Shown here one piece after another: positions 1 through 8,993 of a stretch of 17,288 bases of DNA (position 1 is the stretch's first letter; each line of letters begins with the position of its first letter). The position numbers and the translations under genes were made by a program. This DNA comes from Rhodococcus sp. IITR03 (GTDB lineage: Bacteria > Actinomycetota > Actinomycetes > Mycobacteriales > Mycobacteriaceae): assembly GCA_001017865.1 (NCBI GenBank), contig LATQ01000001.1:2407057-2424344 (forward strand). The letters are read 5' to 3'. The notes under the pieces are model-generated. The model did no database searches and had not been told where the DNA came from. It worked only from the letters and a program-made list of their open reading frames with translations.

Positions 1-181
1 GACAGCGCGCGACGCGCGCGCCCGGCCGGCGCCGCGCCACGCGCTCGTCGGCGATCGGATACTCGGCGATCACCTCGCCGTTCCGGGGGTCGAGGCTGGC
101 GAAGGTGTCGGTGTTCGCTGCCGTGGATGCCTTGTCCGAGCTGCTCTTCGCGTTCTTCGGACTGGTGAGGTTCTGGGTCAT
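1..181 (-). CDS. Aldehyde dehydrogenase family protein, N-terminal fragment (cut by window edge)
   Basis: Only the first ~60 codons are inside the window. After a Ser/Lys/Ala-rich leader of about 25 residues comes FASLDPRNGEVIAEYPIADE, the usual N-terminal strand pattern of NAD(P)-dependent aldehyde dehydrogenases, closest in style to succinate-semialdehyde dehydrogenases. The catalytic Cys and Glu lie outside the window. The ATG at 179-181 is preceded on the minus strand by AGGAAG eight bases upstream. After about residue 43 the reading becomes Arg-rich and stops resembling the family; another frame resumes an Ala/Arg helix, so a frameshift near 40-50 is likely. The gene is divergent from the GntR regulator, with a shared promoter region holding an inverted repeat, so it is a plausible target of that regulator. 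Family call is fairly secure; the substrate is not known. Confidence 0.7.
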   Translation of the reverse strand, partial: MTQNLTSPKNAKSSSDKASTAANTDTFASLDPRNGEVIAEYPIADERVARRRPGARVARC

Positions 182-311
182 GTTCGACACTTCCTGGTGG
201 ACCACATCACATATATTTGATGTGATAGCTGTAGTGGACATCACATTAGGCGTTCGCGGGCCAATTGGACAACCCCCGTGCGCAGTTGTCCGGATTCCTA
301 CAGGAGACACG
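182..311. promoter_or_regulatory. Divergent promoter region with triple ATCACAT half-sites (likely GntR operator)
   Basis: The gap between the aldehyde dehydrogenase and the GntR gene is markedly AT-rich around 205-250. It contains ATCACAT at 206-212 and its exact inverse ATGTGAT at 220-226 (spacer 7), then a further ATCACAT at 240-246. The three half-sites alternate in orientation with start-to-start spacing of 14 and 20 bases. A local regulator of the FadR/FCD class normally binds such repeats between divergent genes; that this one does is an inference. Confidence 0.55.
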
Positions 312-1053
312 ATGGCGGCACCGACACGTAGCCCCGGGACAGCGGCGGATCACGCTGCGGCATCCCGACGTTCGGAGGGGGCCGTGCGGCGCCGTCCGCA
401 GCTTTCCCGAGGTGGCCGTCTCCGGGTCGATCATGTCCGGCGCGTTGCGTCCGGGCGACTTCATCCGGCTCGACGAGACCGCGGTCGAACTCGGCGTCAG
501 CGTCACCCCCGTCCGGGAGGCGCTGCTGACGCTGCGCGGGGGAGGGAATGGTCGAATCCGCCCGAACCGCGGCTACCGGGTCTCGCCTCTCACGCGCGGC
601 GACATCGACGACATCTTCTGGCTGCAGGGACAGATCGCCGTCGAGCTCGCGCTCCGAGCGGTCGACCGTGCCACGCCGGCCGACCTCGAGCGTCTGGCCG
701 AACTCAACGAGAGGCTGCGCATGCTCGTCGTCATTCCGGAGGGAGTGACACCCGACATCGAGCGGATCGCCGACGCGGAGTTCGACTTCCATCGCGAGCT
801 CAACCGCATCGCCGACAGCCCCAAGCTCGCGTGGTTCCTCAACACCGCCGCGCGCACGATTCCGTACCGCCTCTACGCGCGGGACGCCGAGTGGGGAACG
901 CTCGCCATCCGGTCGCACACGAAGCTGATCGAGGCGATCGCTGCGCAGGATCACAGCGAGGTGATCACGCAGACGCTGGTGCAGTTCGAGGACGCGGCCG
1001 CGCGCCTGGTCGCCCACCGCGAGCGAGCGGGTGTCGATTCGCCTTCCGGATAG
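312..1053 (+). CDS. GntR family transcriptional regulator, FCD (FadR-like) subfamily; frameshifted
   Basis: A one-component regulator: N-terminal winged HTH (LRPGDFIRLDETAVELGVSV, then TPVREALLTLRG and NRGYRV) and a C-terminal all-helical FCD effector domain with the usual metal/ligand motif EFDFHRELNRIADSPKL and a later His in IRSHTKLIEAIAAQD. The start is ATG 312, because AGGAGA at 302-307 sits four bases before it; the upstream in-frame start at 265 has no ribosome site. The start frame and the domain frame differ, so one base change is needed near 408 (CTTTCCC, apparent extra C). A compensated pair at about 540 and 562 turns the consensus EGMVESAPNRGYRV into a garbled GGNGRIRPNRGYRV. Corrected length is about 246 aa, normal for the family. 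It is divergent from an aldehyde dehydrogenase and upstream of a DUF2236 gene, which are its likely targets. Confidence 0.82.
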
Positions 1054-1066
1054 GTACTTGCCTATC
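1049..1066 (+). terminator. Small hairpin overlapping the GntR stop codon
   Basis: GATAGG (1049-1054) and CCTATC (1061-1066) form a perfect 6-bp inverted repeat with loop TACTTG; the TAG stop (1051-1053) lies in the left arm. No T-run follows. It could be a weak terminator or part of the operator region of the next gene. Confidence 0.35.
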
Positions 1067-1068
1067 TG

Positions 1069-1112
1069 AGTACGGGTGTGCACAATTTGTATGACAGTGC
1101 TGCACCCGTACT
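1069..1112. promoter_or_regulatory. Long inverted repeat upstream of the DUF2236 gene
   Basis: AGTACGGGTG (1069-1078) is repeated as its exact inverse CACCCGTACT (1103-1112) with a 24-base AT-richer spacer that includes TTTGTATGACAG. The right arm ends 21 bases before the ATG at 1134, so it flanks the probable core promoter. This is a typical place for a repressor operator or a 5' leader stem. Which protein binds is not visible. Confidence 0.45.
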
Positions 1113-1133
1113 TTCACCATCAGGAGACCTCCG

Positions 1134-1989
1134 ATGACGACCCACGCCGAAGAGCGCGTCCCCGCCGTCACCACCGACGAACCGGAGACGATCCCCGCTC
1201 CGCTTCCGGCGGGCTCGGTCGAACTGGCCGACTTCGTCGGTGAGTCGATGCTTCTGCTCGGAGCCGGTGCGACGGTCCTCCTGCAGCTGGCATCGCGCGG
1301 TGTCGGGCACGGCGTCGCCGATCACAGCACCACCCTGCAGCGGCCGCTCGACCGGCTGCGCACCACGATGACCTACGTCTACGCGGTCACGCTCGGGACT
1401 CCCGAGGAGAAGAAGCAGATCGTCCGGATGGTCAACAAGGCGCACGTCCCGGTGCGTTCGGAGACCTACAACGCCTTCGATCCCGAACTCCAGTTGTGGG
1501 TCGCGGCAACGCTGTACCGCAACGGTGTCGACATGTACCGGCGGATGTTCGGGCCTCTCACCGATGGCGACATCGAACGCATCTACCGCCAGTCTGCGGT
1601 CTACGGCACGGCTCTGCAGGTCAAGGACGACATGTGCCGAAGACGCGGGAGGAGTTCGACAGGTACTGGGACGAGATGATCGCGACCTTCGAGGTCGACC
1701 GGAAGGTGCGTTCGTTCACCCGCAATCTCCTCACCGGCGGCGACGCCCCGCTTCCCGTTCGCGCCTCATGCCGCTGCAGCGCTTCATGACGATCGGCCTT
1801 CTCCCGCAACGCATGCGCGACGAATTCGCGCTGCCGTGGAGCCCGCGCGACCAGCGGCGCTTCGACCTGTTCTGGAAGGTGGTCCCGCCGATCTACCGCG
1901 CGGTGCCCAGGCCGATCCGCCAGCTGTCGGCCACCTACTACCTCAACGACATGCGCCGCCGGATGAAGGCGCACGGACACGTCATCTGA
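1134..1989 (+). CDS. DUF2236 / MpaB-family oxygenase-like protein; two frameshifts
   Basis: Belongs to the DUF2236 family (MpaB, latex-clearing-protein relatives), whose studied members are heme-binding oxygenases. Visible family features are GVGHGVADHS (about 56-65), RPLDRLRTTMTYVYAVTLGT (70-89), a conserved His in VNKAHVPV (H104), FDPELQLWVAATLY (115-128) and the C-terminal YYLNDMRRRMKAHG. The ATG at 1134 has AGGAGA six bases upstream. Two apparent one-base losses break it: near 1635 (DDM to PKTREEFDRYWDEMI) and near 1764 (before LMPLQRFMTIGLLP). Corrected length is about 285 aa, normal for the family. It lies 80 bp after the GntR gene on the same strand with its own repeat-flanked leader, so it may be separately transcribed. 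The substrate is unknown. Confidence 0.8.
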
Positions 1990-2040
1990 GTTCTCCGCCG
2001 AGAACGCCGAGTGGCCGGACGTACGTCCGGCCACTCGGCG
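1990..2040. terminator. Bidirectional terminator: short hairpin plus perfect 36-bp palindrome
   Basis: Directly after the DUF2236 stop, GTTCTC (1990-1995) pairs with GAGAAC (2000-2005) around loop CGCC. It is followed by a perfect 36-base palindrome at 2005-2040 (half-site CGCCGAGTGGCCGGACGT). It sits between two convergent genes (stops at 1989 and 2056), as expected for a shared terminator. There is no T-run, which is common in actinobacteria. Confidence 0.75.
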
Positions 2041-2055
2041 CTTCCCGTCCGACGA

Positions 2056-2531
2056 TCACACGGCGCTGTCGCGTTCGAGACCGAACCAGTAGTGCTCGCC
2101 GTTGTCGAACACCAGCGAACCCTTGCCGTTCATCACCCCGACGACGGTGTCGTCGTCGACCTTCTTGAAGTGGTCGAAGACCGGCATGCGTCGTAGACCA
2201 TCGTCGCCGTCACCTCACCGCGGAAGACGATCTCCCACAGGCTCGCCTCGCCGCGTCCGGTCTTCGTGTCGGAGAACAACTCGCCGTCCTCGCCGTAGCA
2301 CACGAGCGGCTGGACCTCGGACACCGACGCGAACGTCTTTCCGTACCACCGCGACGTGCCGAGCAGCGTATGGGTGCGGTGCCCGGTGTCGAAACTGAAG
2401 CCCTTCCACCGGTATCCGACGAGATCGTCGATGCGTGCCGGAGCGAGATGCTCCCAGAGGGCATCGAGTTCGCGAGGATCGATCCGGTCGGTGCGGGCGC
2501 GCAGTTCCTCGAGTCGCTGGACGACGTTCAT
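2056..2531 (-). CDS. DUF4334 / GXWXG domain protein; one frameshift
   Basis: A small soluble protein of the GXWXG-DUF4334 family, whose biochemical role is not established. The N-terminal part shows ELDALWEHLAPARIDDLVGY, then RWKGFSFDTGH (a variant of the GxWxG motif) and WYGKTF. The DUF4334 part shows VFRGEVTATMVYD, then FDHFKKVDDDTVVGVMNGKG and HYWFGLERD. The frame breaks near 2189 between YDA and MPVFDHF (one base missing); corrected length is about 158 aa. The ATG (2529-2531) overlaps the TGA of the upstream alcohol dehydrogenase (ATGA), with AGGGGA as ribosome site inside that gene, so the two are translationally coupled. Its place as last gene of a regulator-dehydrogenase operon suggests a role accompanying alcohol oxidation, but no function can be assigned. 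Confidence 0.8.
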
Positions 2532-3651
2532 GTGTTCCCCTGGATGTCGAAGGTGAGTACGGCTTTGACGACCTCGCCGGAGGCGACAGCGGCGAGAGCG
2601 TCGTCGAGTTTCGTGAAATCGAAGGTCTGCACGAGTTCGTCGACGGGGAAACGCCCGTCGCGCCACAGCGCGGCCAGCTCGGGAAGGAACCGGTGGGGAT
2701 CGACGTCGCCTCGATGACTCCGGTCAGGGTGCGACCGGACAACAGATGGGTCTGGTCGATCGAGACGGGATTGCGGCCGGCACGCAGTCCGAGGGTGGCG
2801 CAGACACCGGGACTGGTCAGAGACGACAGTGCCTGCCGGATCACGGATTCGGTGCCCACGGCCTCCACCGCGTAGTCGGCACCACCGCCGGTGAGACGAC
2901 GCAGATGGCGTCCGAGGTCGTCGTGATCGTCGGGGGAGAGGACCTCGGTGGCCCCGAGCGATCGCGCGACCCCGTGCCGTCGCGGATTCGGGTCGACGCC
3001 GATGATGCTCTCGCACCCGGCGATACGCGCTGCCATCACCGCGGCCGTGCCGACGGCGCCGAGACCGAAGACGACGATCGTCGACCCCTGTTCCGGTCGC
3101 AGCACCTCGAGCACGGTTCCGGCGCCGGTCGCCAGGCCGCACCCGAGCGGACCCGCCAGTGCCACCGGAACATCCGCCGGCAGACGCACGGCGTTGCGTT
3201 CGGTGGCCACGACGAGCGAGGAGAACGACGACTGTCCGAACCAGTTGCCGTGCACCGGTGCTCCGTCGGCATCGCGGAGCACGGCCGAGCCGTCGGCGCG
3301 CACACCGCCGTAGTTGAGTGGGGCGAATCGCGTGCAGTAGGCGTGCCGTCCCCGGGCGCAGTTGCGGCACGTGCGGCACGAGTCGAATCCGAGGACGACT
3401 CGGTCGCCGACCGCGAGAGCGGTGACTGCCGAGCCCACTTCGGTGACGACTCCGGCACCCTCGTGTCCCAGTACGACGGGCGTCGGGACGGGAACGCCGC
3501 CCGCGGCGGCGGTGAGGTCGGTGTGACAGATCCCGACTCCGTGGATCTGTACGAGCACTTCGTCGTCGCGCAGTTCGGGCACGGTCACGGTCTCGAGCCG
3601 CAGCGGTGCACCGTACTCGCGGAGTACCGCTGCGGTCGCGGTGCGGGTCAT
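2528..3651 (-). CDS. Zinc-dependent NAD(P) alcohol dehydrogenase (aryl/benzyl alcohol dehydrogenase-like); one frameshift
   Basis: A medium-chain zinc dehydrogenase expected to oxidise an alcohol to an aldehyde with NAD(P). Catalytic zinc ligands are C42 (GICHTDL), H63-E64 (GHEGAG) and C171 (GPLGCGLATG). The structural zinc lobe has C92, C95, C98 and C106. The Rossmann motif GLGAVG is at 196-201, followed by an acidic residue in GVDPNPRR (D220), which favours NAD. GNWFGQSSFS is typical of the benzyl-alcohol/aryl-alcohol branch. The frame shifts near 2709: the family motif GVIEGDVDPHRFLPEL is recovered by adding one G. Corrected length is about 374 aa. The start ATG 3649-3651 overlaps the stop of the upstream TetR gene (ATGA) and its own stop overlaps the DUF4334 start, so the three genes form a tight operon. 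An aldehyde dehydrogenase that could take the product lies nearby at 1-181. Confidence 0.87.
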
Positions 3652-4924
3652 CCCACCGCCTCCGGCGAACCGGTGTCGCCGAGCAGCACCGAGAGCATCA
3701 GCTGCTGCACCCTGCGCTGCCGGGAGGGGGTGGGCAGGAAGTGCACGAGGTTGCCGGTGTCGAGCACGAGGTTGAGCGCGGCGTGCACGAGGAAGCGGCA
3801 TTCGACGGCGGGCAGCTCGGGGCGGAGCTCCCCGACCAGACGGGCCCATTCCTCGATGTTGAGCCGCTGGATGTTCCGCAGGTCGCTGCGATGATGCGCG
3901 GGCAGGTTGCCGACCTCGGCGAAGTACACCGACATCAGTTCGCTGTTCTCGAACGACATCCGGACATACGCCTCGGTGAGGACGTCGAGGGCCTGCGCGG
4001 AGGTCGTCGAGTCGGCGAGCGCTTCGCCGATGATCATCGCGACGCGATCACCGGCCCGGTGGAAGGCGGCGGCGAGCAGATCGGCCTTGCTCGCGAAGTG
4101 ACGGTAGACGCCGGACGCATTGATACCTGCCGCAGCACCGATCTCCTCGATGCTCACCTCGTGATAGCCCCGGGCGTCGAAGAGCAGCACGGCCTCGTGC
4201 AGGAGGACCTCACGCTTGTTCGCCACGGACAGCCCACCCGGCTCGGGAGTCGGTGCGGGTTCGTCGATGTCGGGCACCAGGTCGGTTGCTGCGACCGCTG
4301 TGCACGCGTCGAGCAGGAGCTGCTGCAGGCGCCGGTTGGACAGCGGGACGCGGTGAGTGGTGATGGAGCCGATGACGCTGAGCATCGCGCTGCTGAGCAG
4401 CACGTAGTCGTCGTCGGTGAGATCGGGCCGCAGCCGCGCGACCGTGCGGGCGAGATGGCGGTTGAGTGCCCGCATCTTCGAGCGGATCTCACTGTGGTCC
4501 TCACCCGTGAGGTAGCGGCGTTCCCAGCGGTACAACCCGCCCGTCCGGCGGTTCTCGATCGTGGTGCGGATGAGCGCGAGGAGTTTGCGTTCGAGCTCCT
4601 CGGCGGCGTCGAGTCCGGTGCCGTTCGCTCCGCTCTGTTCGTCGAACTCCGCGAGGGCGGAGCCGAGGGCGTCGGCGAGGGTGACCACGGCATGGTGGAA
4701 CAGGGCGTACTTGTTCGGGAAGTGCCGGTACAGGGCGGGGCCGGAGATGCCGACGGCAGTGGCGATCTCGTCGATGCTCACGCGTGGTAGCCGCGTTCGC
4801 TGAACGCCTCGGCCGCGACCGTGGCGATCTGTGCCTTGCGGTTCTTCGGCCGGCGCCGCACGGTGGGGGTCGGGGTGCCGGTCTTCGCGGCTGTGCGTGC
4901 CCCGACCTGCGCTTGTTCGGGCAC
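3648..4924 (-). CDS. Double TetR-type transcriptional regulator (Mce3R-like architecture); one frameshift
   Basis: A roughly 425-aa protein with two complete TetR DNA-binding domains. The first is at about 22-75 (VRRRPKNRKAQIATVAAEAF, SIDEIATAVGISGPALYRHF), the second at about 235-285 (KREVLLHEAVLLFDARGYHE, SIEEIGAAAGINASGVYRHF). Each is followed by a helical ligand/dimer region. Most TetR proteins have one domain and about 200 aa; tandem architecture is known for Mce3R-type actinobacterial repressors of lipid genes, so this is the nearest described parallel. The start is GTG 4922-4924, with GAGGAGG just upstream; one base is missing near 4782 (RGYHA to SIDEI). It is the first gene of an operon with the alcohol dehydrogenase (ATGA overlap) and divergent from a nitronate monooxygenase gene; it probably controls both sides. 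Confidence 0.85.
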
Positions 4925-6163
<1,239 letters not shown>

Positions 6164-6167
<4 letters not shown>

Positions 6168-6942
6168 CCTCGACCACCACCGAGGGCCTGCGGTCCGAAC
6201 TCGCCGACGGCATCCTGCGACTGACCATCACGCGTCCGCGCCGGATGAACGCGATCGACCTGACCACGATGAAGACGCTGAGCGAGGCCGTGAAGGCGGC
6301 CGGCGACGACGAACGCGTCCGTACGATCGTCGTCACCGGTGAGGGATCGGCGTTCTGCACGGGTGCGGATCTGGCTGCGGGAGCAGCGGATCCACAGGAC
6401 CCCGGTGTCGTCATGGACACCGCCAACGAACTGGTCCGGACGATCGCATCCGTCCCCGTGCCCGTCATCGCGGCGGTCAACGGTCCCGCCGCGGGCGTCG
6501 GCGTCTCGATCGCCCTCGCGGCCGATCTCACCTACGCGGCCGAGAGCGCGTACTTCCTGCTCGCCTTCGTCAACATCGGACTGATGCCCGACGGCGGCGC
6601 GAGCCTGCTGGTTCCGGCCGCGATCGGGCGGGCCCGGGCCGCCGAGATGGCGTGCTCGGTGAGCGGGTGACCGCGCAGGACGCCGACCGGTTCGGGTTGG
6701 TGGCCCGCACCCTGCCCGACGCCGAACTCGCCGCACACGTCGACGCCGTCGCCTCGCGGACCGCATCCGGCCCGCGACGTGCCCTGGAACTGACGAAGCG
6801 GGCCCTCAACGCCTCGACGCTCGGCGAACTCGACGCGGCGCTCGCGCGGGAGAAGGACGGTCAGGTCGAACTCCTCGGCTCCGCCGACTTCGCGGAGGGT
6901 GCCATGGCGATGCTGGAGAAGCGTCCCGCCCGCTTCGCCTGA
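6164..6942 (+). CDS. Enoyl-CoA hydratase/isomerase family protein; one frameshift
   Basis: A crotonase-fold protein of about 259 aa. The first oxyanion-hole segment is GEGSAFCTGADLA (about 60-72) and the second is VNGPAAGVGVSIALAADL. The region that carries the two catalytic Glu residues of true enoyl-CoA hydratases reads AFVNIGLMPDGGASLL, with Asp in the usual second Glu position, as in PaaG-like isomerases. So a hydratase reaction is not assured and an isomerase or other crotonase reaction is possible. One base is missing near 6652 (RAAEMA to LGERVTAQDADRFGLV). The ATG at 6164 lies in an ATGA overlap with the nitronate monooxygenase gene, indicating one transcript and coupled translation. 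It probably handles an acyl-CoA made by the downstream ligase. Confidence 0.85.
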
Positions 6943-6994
6943 CCGGACGATCCTTCCCGGGGCATGGTTCTCGGGGGGATCGACAAGGAACTTC

Positions 6995-7045
6995 CCGGAC
7001 GGGAGCAGGGACCGACGTGCCGTCGGAACACCCGCTCCCGTCCGG
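6995..7045 (+). terminator. Strong compound hairpin after the enoyl-CoA hydratase gene
   Basis: CCGGACGGGAGC (6995-7006) pairs perfectly with GCTCCCGTCCGG (7034-7045). Inside it GGG/CCC (7008-7010/7031-7033) and CCGACG/CGTCGG (7012-7017/7021-7026, loop TGC) continue the stem with small bulges, giving about 21 base pairs in 51 bases. No T-run follows. It lies 52 bases after the stop and fits an actinobacterial intrinsic terminator. Confidence 0.7.
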
Positions 7046-7089
7046 TGAACCCAACGCTCGACCAGTATTTTCTGCCTCGTTCACCCGTT

Positions 7090-7117
7090 CTCGCTCGGCG
7101 TCGACGCCTGGAGCGAG
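7090..7117 (+). terminator. Second hairpin in the gap before the acyl-CoA ligase
   Basis: CTCGCTC (7090-7096) pairs with GAGCGAG (7111-7117), enclosing the 12-base palindrome GGCGTCGACGCC (7097-7108). The stem has about 11 pairs with a TG bulge and a TCGA loop. It may be a backup terminator or a regulatory stem; nothing else in the sequence decides this. Confidence 0.4.
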
Positions 7118-7176
7118 TCGGTCCGTATTCGCGGAATCTCCGTTAACAAAAGCTCTGGCCCAATCCGTTCCGGGCC

Positions 7177-7192
7177 TGTAATGTGCCTCACA
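7177..7192. promoter_or_regulatory. CRP/GlxR-like binding site upstream of the acyl-CoA ligase
   Basis: The 16-mer TGTAATGTGCCTCACA matches the TGTGA-N6-TCACA consensus of actinobacterial CRP/GlxR regulators at nine of ten fixed bases. Its right end is 59 bases before the ATG at 7252, in the low-GC part of a 309-base gene-free gap (6943-7251). The rest of that gap holds two hairpins (6995-7045, 7090-7117) and a GTTAAC at 7142-7147. It suggests cAMP-linked control of fatty acid activation. Confidence 0.5.
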
Positions 7193-7251
7193 CATCGACG
7201 GCTCGGCACAGGCCGTGCCCGCACTCCCGCCCCGTCACGAGAGGATCATCG

Positions 7252-8847
7252 ATGGTTCCCCCCTCTGTCGTTTCCGAAGCGGTCGGCTCCGACGCCACCC
7301 GCTTCCGCAGCAACAACTGGAACAATCAGGTGGCGCGCCACGCCCTGATGATTCCCGATCGCACGGCCTTCCGATTCCGCGGCGAGACCATCACCTGGTC
7401 GCAGTTGAATACGCGTGTCGAGAAGCTCGCCGATGCACTCTCGCGTCGCGGCATCGGCTTCGGCGACCGCGTCATCATCCTCATGCTCAACCGTCCGGAG
7501 TACGTCGAGATCGTGCTCGCGGCCAACGCCCTCGGTGCCATCGCCGTGCCGGTGAACTTCCGCCTCACCGCACCCGAGGTCGCCTTCCTCGTGGGTGATT
7601 CCGGCGCGAAGGCGATCGTCGCGGAGGGGCCGCTCGTCCCGCTCGCCGCCGCCGCGCGTGGCCAGGCGGAGGGCATCGAACTGTCCATCACGGTCGGAGT
7701 CGAGCCGGAAGCGACTCGCTCTCCTACGAGGCACTCGTCGCCGAAGAGGGCGAACCCCACCCGCCGGTGGAGATCCCGAACGACACGCCCGCGCTCATCA
7801 TGTACACCTCGGGCACGACGGGCCGGCCCAAGGCGCCGTGCTCACCCACTCCAATCTCGAAGCGCAGTCGCTCACCTGCATCCGGGCCTTCCGCCTGTTC
7901 GACGAATCGGGCATCGGTTTCTGCGCGTCGCCGATGTTCCACATCGCGGCCCTCGGCTCGATCGCGCCGAGCCTGATGCTCGGCACGCCCACCGTCATCC
8001 ACCCGGTCGGCGCTTTCGACCCGGAGGAACTGCTCGACGTGCTCGAGGCCGAGAACGTCACCAGCCTGTTCCTCGTGCCGGTGCAGTGGCAGGCGATGTG
8101 TGCCGCGCAGCAGGCCAAGCCGCGGAAGCTGAAGCTGCGCAACATCTCCTGGGGTGCGGCACCGAGCTCCGACACGATCCTGCGGGCCATGGCGGAGACC
8201 TTCCCCGACGCTTCAACGTGGCGGTCTTCGGCCAGACCGAGATGTCGCCCATCACCTGTGTGCTCGACGGCGACGACGCCATCCGCAAGCTCGGCTCCGT
8301 GGGCCGGGTCATCCCCACCATCCAGGCGCGTGTGGTCGACGACGAGATGAACGACGTCGCCCCTGGCGAGGTCGGCGAGATCGTCTACCGCGGTCCCACC
8401 ATGATGCGCGAGTACTGGAACAACCCCACCGCCACCAGCGAAGCGTTCTACGGCGGATGGTTCCACTCCGGCGACCTCGTGCGCGTGGACGAAGAGGGCT
8501 TCGTCTACGTCGTCGACCGCAAGAAGGACATGATCATCTCGGGCGGCGAGAACATCTACTGCGCCGAGGTCGAGAACGTCCTGTTCGGGCATCCCAAGGT
8601 GCTCGAGGCCGCGGTCATCGGTCGCCCCGACGCGAAGTGGGGCGAGGTGCCCGTCGCCGTCGTCGCGCTGAAGCCCGGCAACGACGACCTCACCCTCGAC
8701 GAGCTCCAGCCGTACCTGAACGAGCACCTCGCGCGGTACAAGCACCCCAAGGAGGTCGTGATCGTCGACGCCCTGCCGCGCAACGCGAGCGGCAAGGTCG
8801 TCAAGGGTGAGCTCCGCGGCGGTCTCCCCGCCGTTACCCAGGGCTGA
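7252..8847 (+). CDS. Acyl-CoA synthetase / AMP-dependent fatty acid-CoA ligase; three frameshifts
   Basis: An adenylate-forming ligase that activates a carboxylic acid to its CoA thioester with ATP. Core motifs in order: the P-loop YTSGTTGRPKGAVLTH, FGQTEMSP, the hinge region SGDLVRVDEEGFVYVVDRKK followed by DMIISGGENIYCAEVE, and PRNASGKVVKGEL with the C-terminal catalytic Lys. Total length after correction is about 532 aa, normal for FadD-type ligases. The start is ATG 7252 with AGAGGA six bases before. Single bases are missing near 7713 (EPEA to DSLSYEALV), 7832 (RPKGAVLTH) and 8211 (FPDA to FNVAVFG). It stands alone between two strong hairpins. Chain-length preference cannot be read; neighbouring hydratase and dehydrogenases favour a fatty or aromatic acid. 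Confidence 0.9.
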   Translation: MVPPSVVSEAVGSDATRFRSNNWNNQVARHALMIPDRTAFRFRGETITWSQLNTRVEKLADALSRRGIGFGDRVIILMLNRPEYVEIVLAANALGAIAVPVNFRLTAPEVAFLVGDSGAKAIVAEGPLVPLAAAARGQAEGIELSITVGVEPEATRSPTRHSSPKRANPTRRWRSRTTRPRSSCTPRARRAGPRRRAHPLQSRSAVAHLHPGLPPVRRIGHRFLRVADVPHRGPRLDRAEPDARHAHRHPPGRRFRPGGTARRARGRERHQPVPRAGAVAGDVCRAAGQAAEAEAAQHLLGCGTELRHDPAGHGGDLPRRFNVAVFGQTEMSPITCVLDGDDAIRKLGSVGRVIPTIQARVVDDEMNDVAPGEVGEIVYRGPTMMREYWNNPTATSEAFYGGWFHSGDLVRVDEEGFVYVVDRKKDMIISGGENIYCAEVENVLFGHPKVLEAAVIGRPDAKWGEVPVAVVALKPGNDDLTLDELQPYLNEHLARYKHPKEVVIVDALPRNASGKVVKGELRGGLPAVTQG

Positions 8848-8870
8848 TCCCCGGCGCACTCCTCGTACGA

Positions 8871-8912
8871 ACGAACGGGGACCGGACCACTACGGTCCGT
8901 GTCCCCGTTCGT
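8871..8912 (+). terminator. Strong hairpin terminator after the acyl-CoA ligase
   Basis: ACGAACGGGGAC (8871-8882) pairs perfectly with GTCCCCGTTCGT (8901-8912); inside, CGGACC (8883-8888) pairs with GGTCCG (8894-8899), leaving loop ACTAC and one bulged T. It begins 24 bases after the stop codon. Confidence 0.75.
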
Positions 8913-8993
8913 CGTCGTTCGGCGGCGGATCGGTGAGGCCGCGTCGGGAGAACCGTTGAACTACTGGAAGAAGTTGTTGGAAGGACTGGGCGG

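Noticed and set aside
195..204. TGGT-GG-ACCA as a FadR-type operator
   Set aside because: The spacer is two bases instead of three and the arms are only four bases, within the ribosome-site region of the aldehyde dehydrogenase; the ATCACAT repeats are a much stronger candidate.
105..1094. 329-codon plus-strand frame covering the GntR gene
   Set aside because: Only codons from 312 to about 408 are real (N-terminus of the regulator). The rest is an Arg-rich shadow of the FCD domain in another frame.
2215..3849. Long open minus-strand frame of 544 codons
   Set aside because: Only its middle part is real (the alcohol dehydrogenase). The ends are Arg/Pro-rich readings of the TetR and DUF4334 genes in the wrong frame, joined by sequence indels.
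2746..3894. Plus-strand open frame of 382 codons opposite the alcohol dehydrogenase
   Set aside because: Antisense shadow of a gene with clear zinc-dehydrogenase motifs; composition is Gly/Arg/Asp-rich with no family pattern, as is common in GC-rich DNA.
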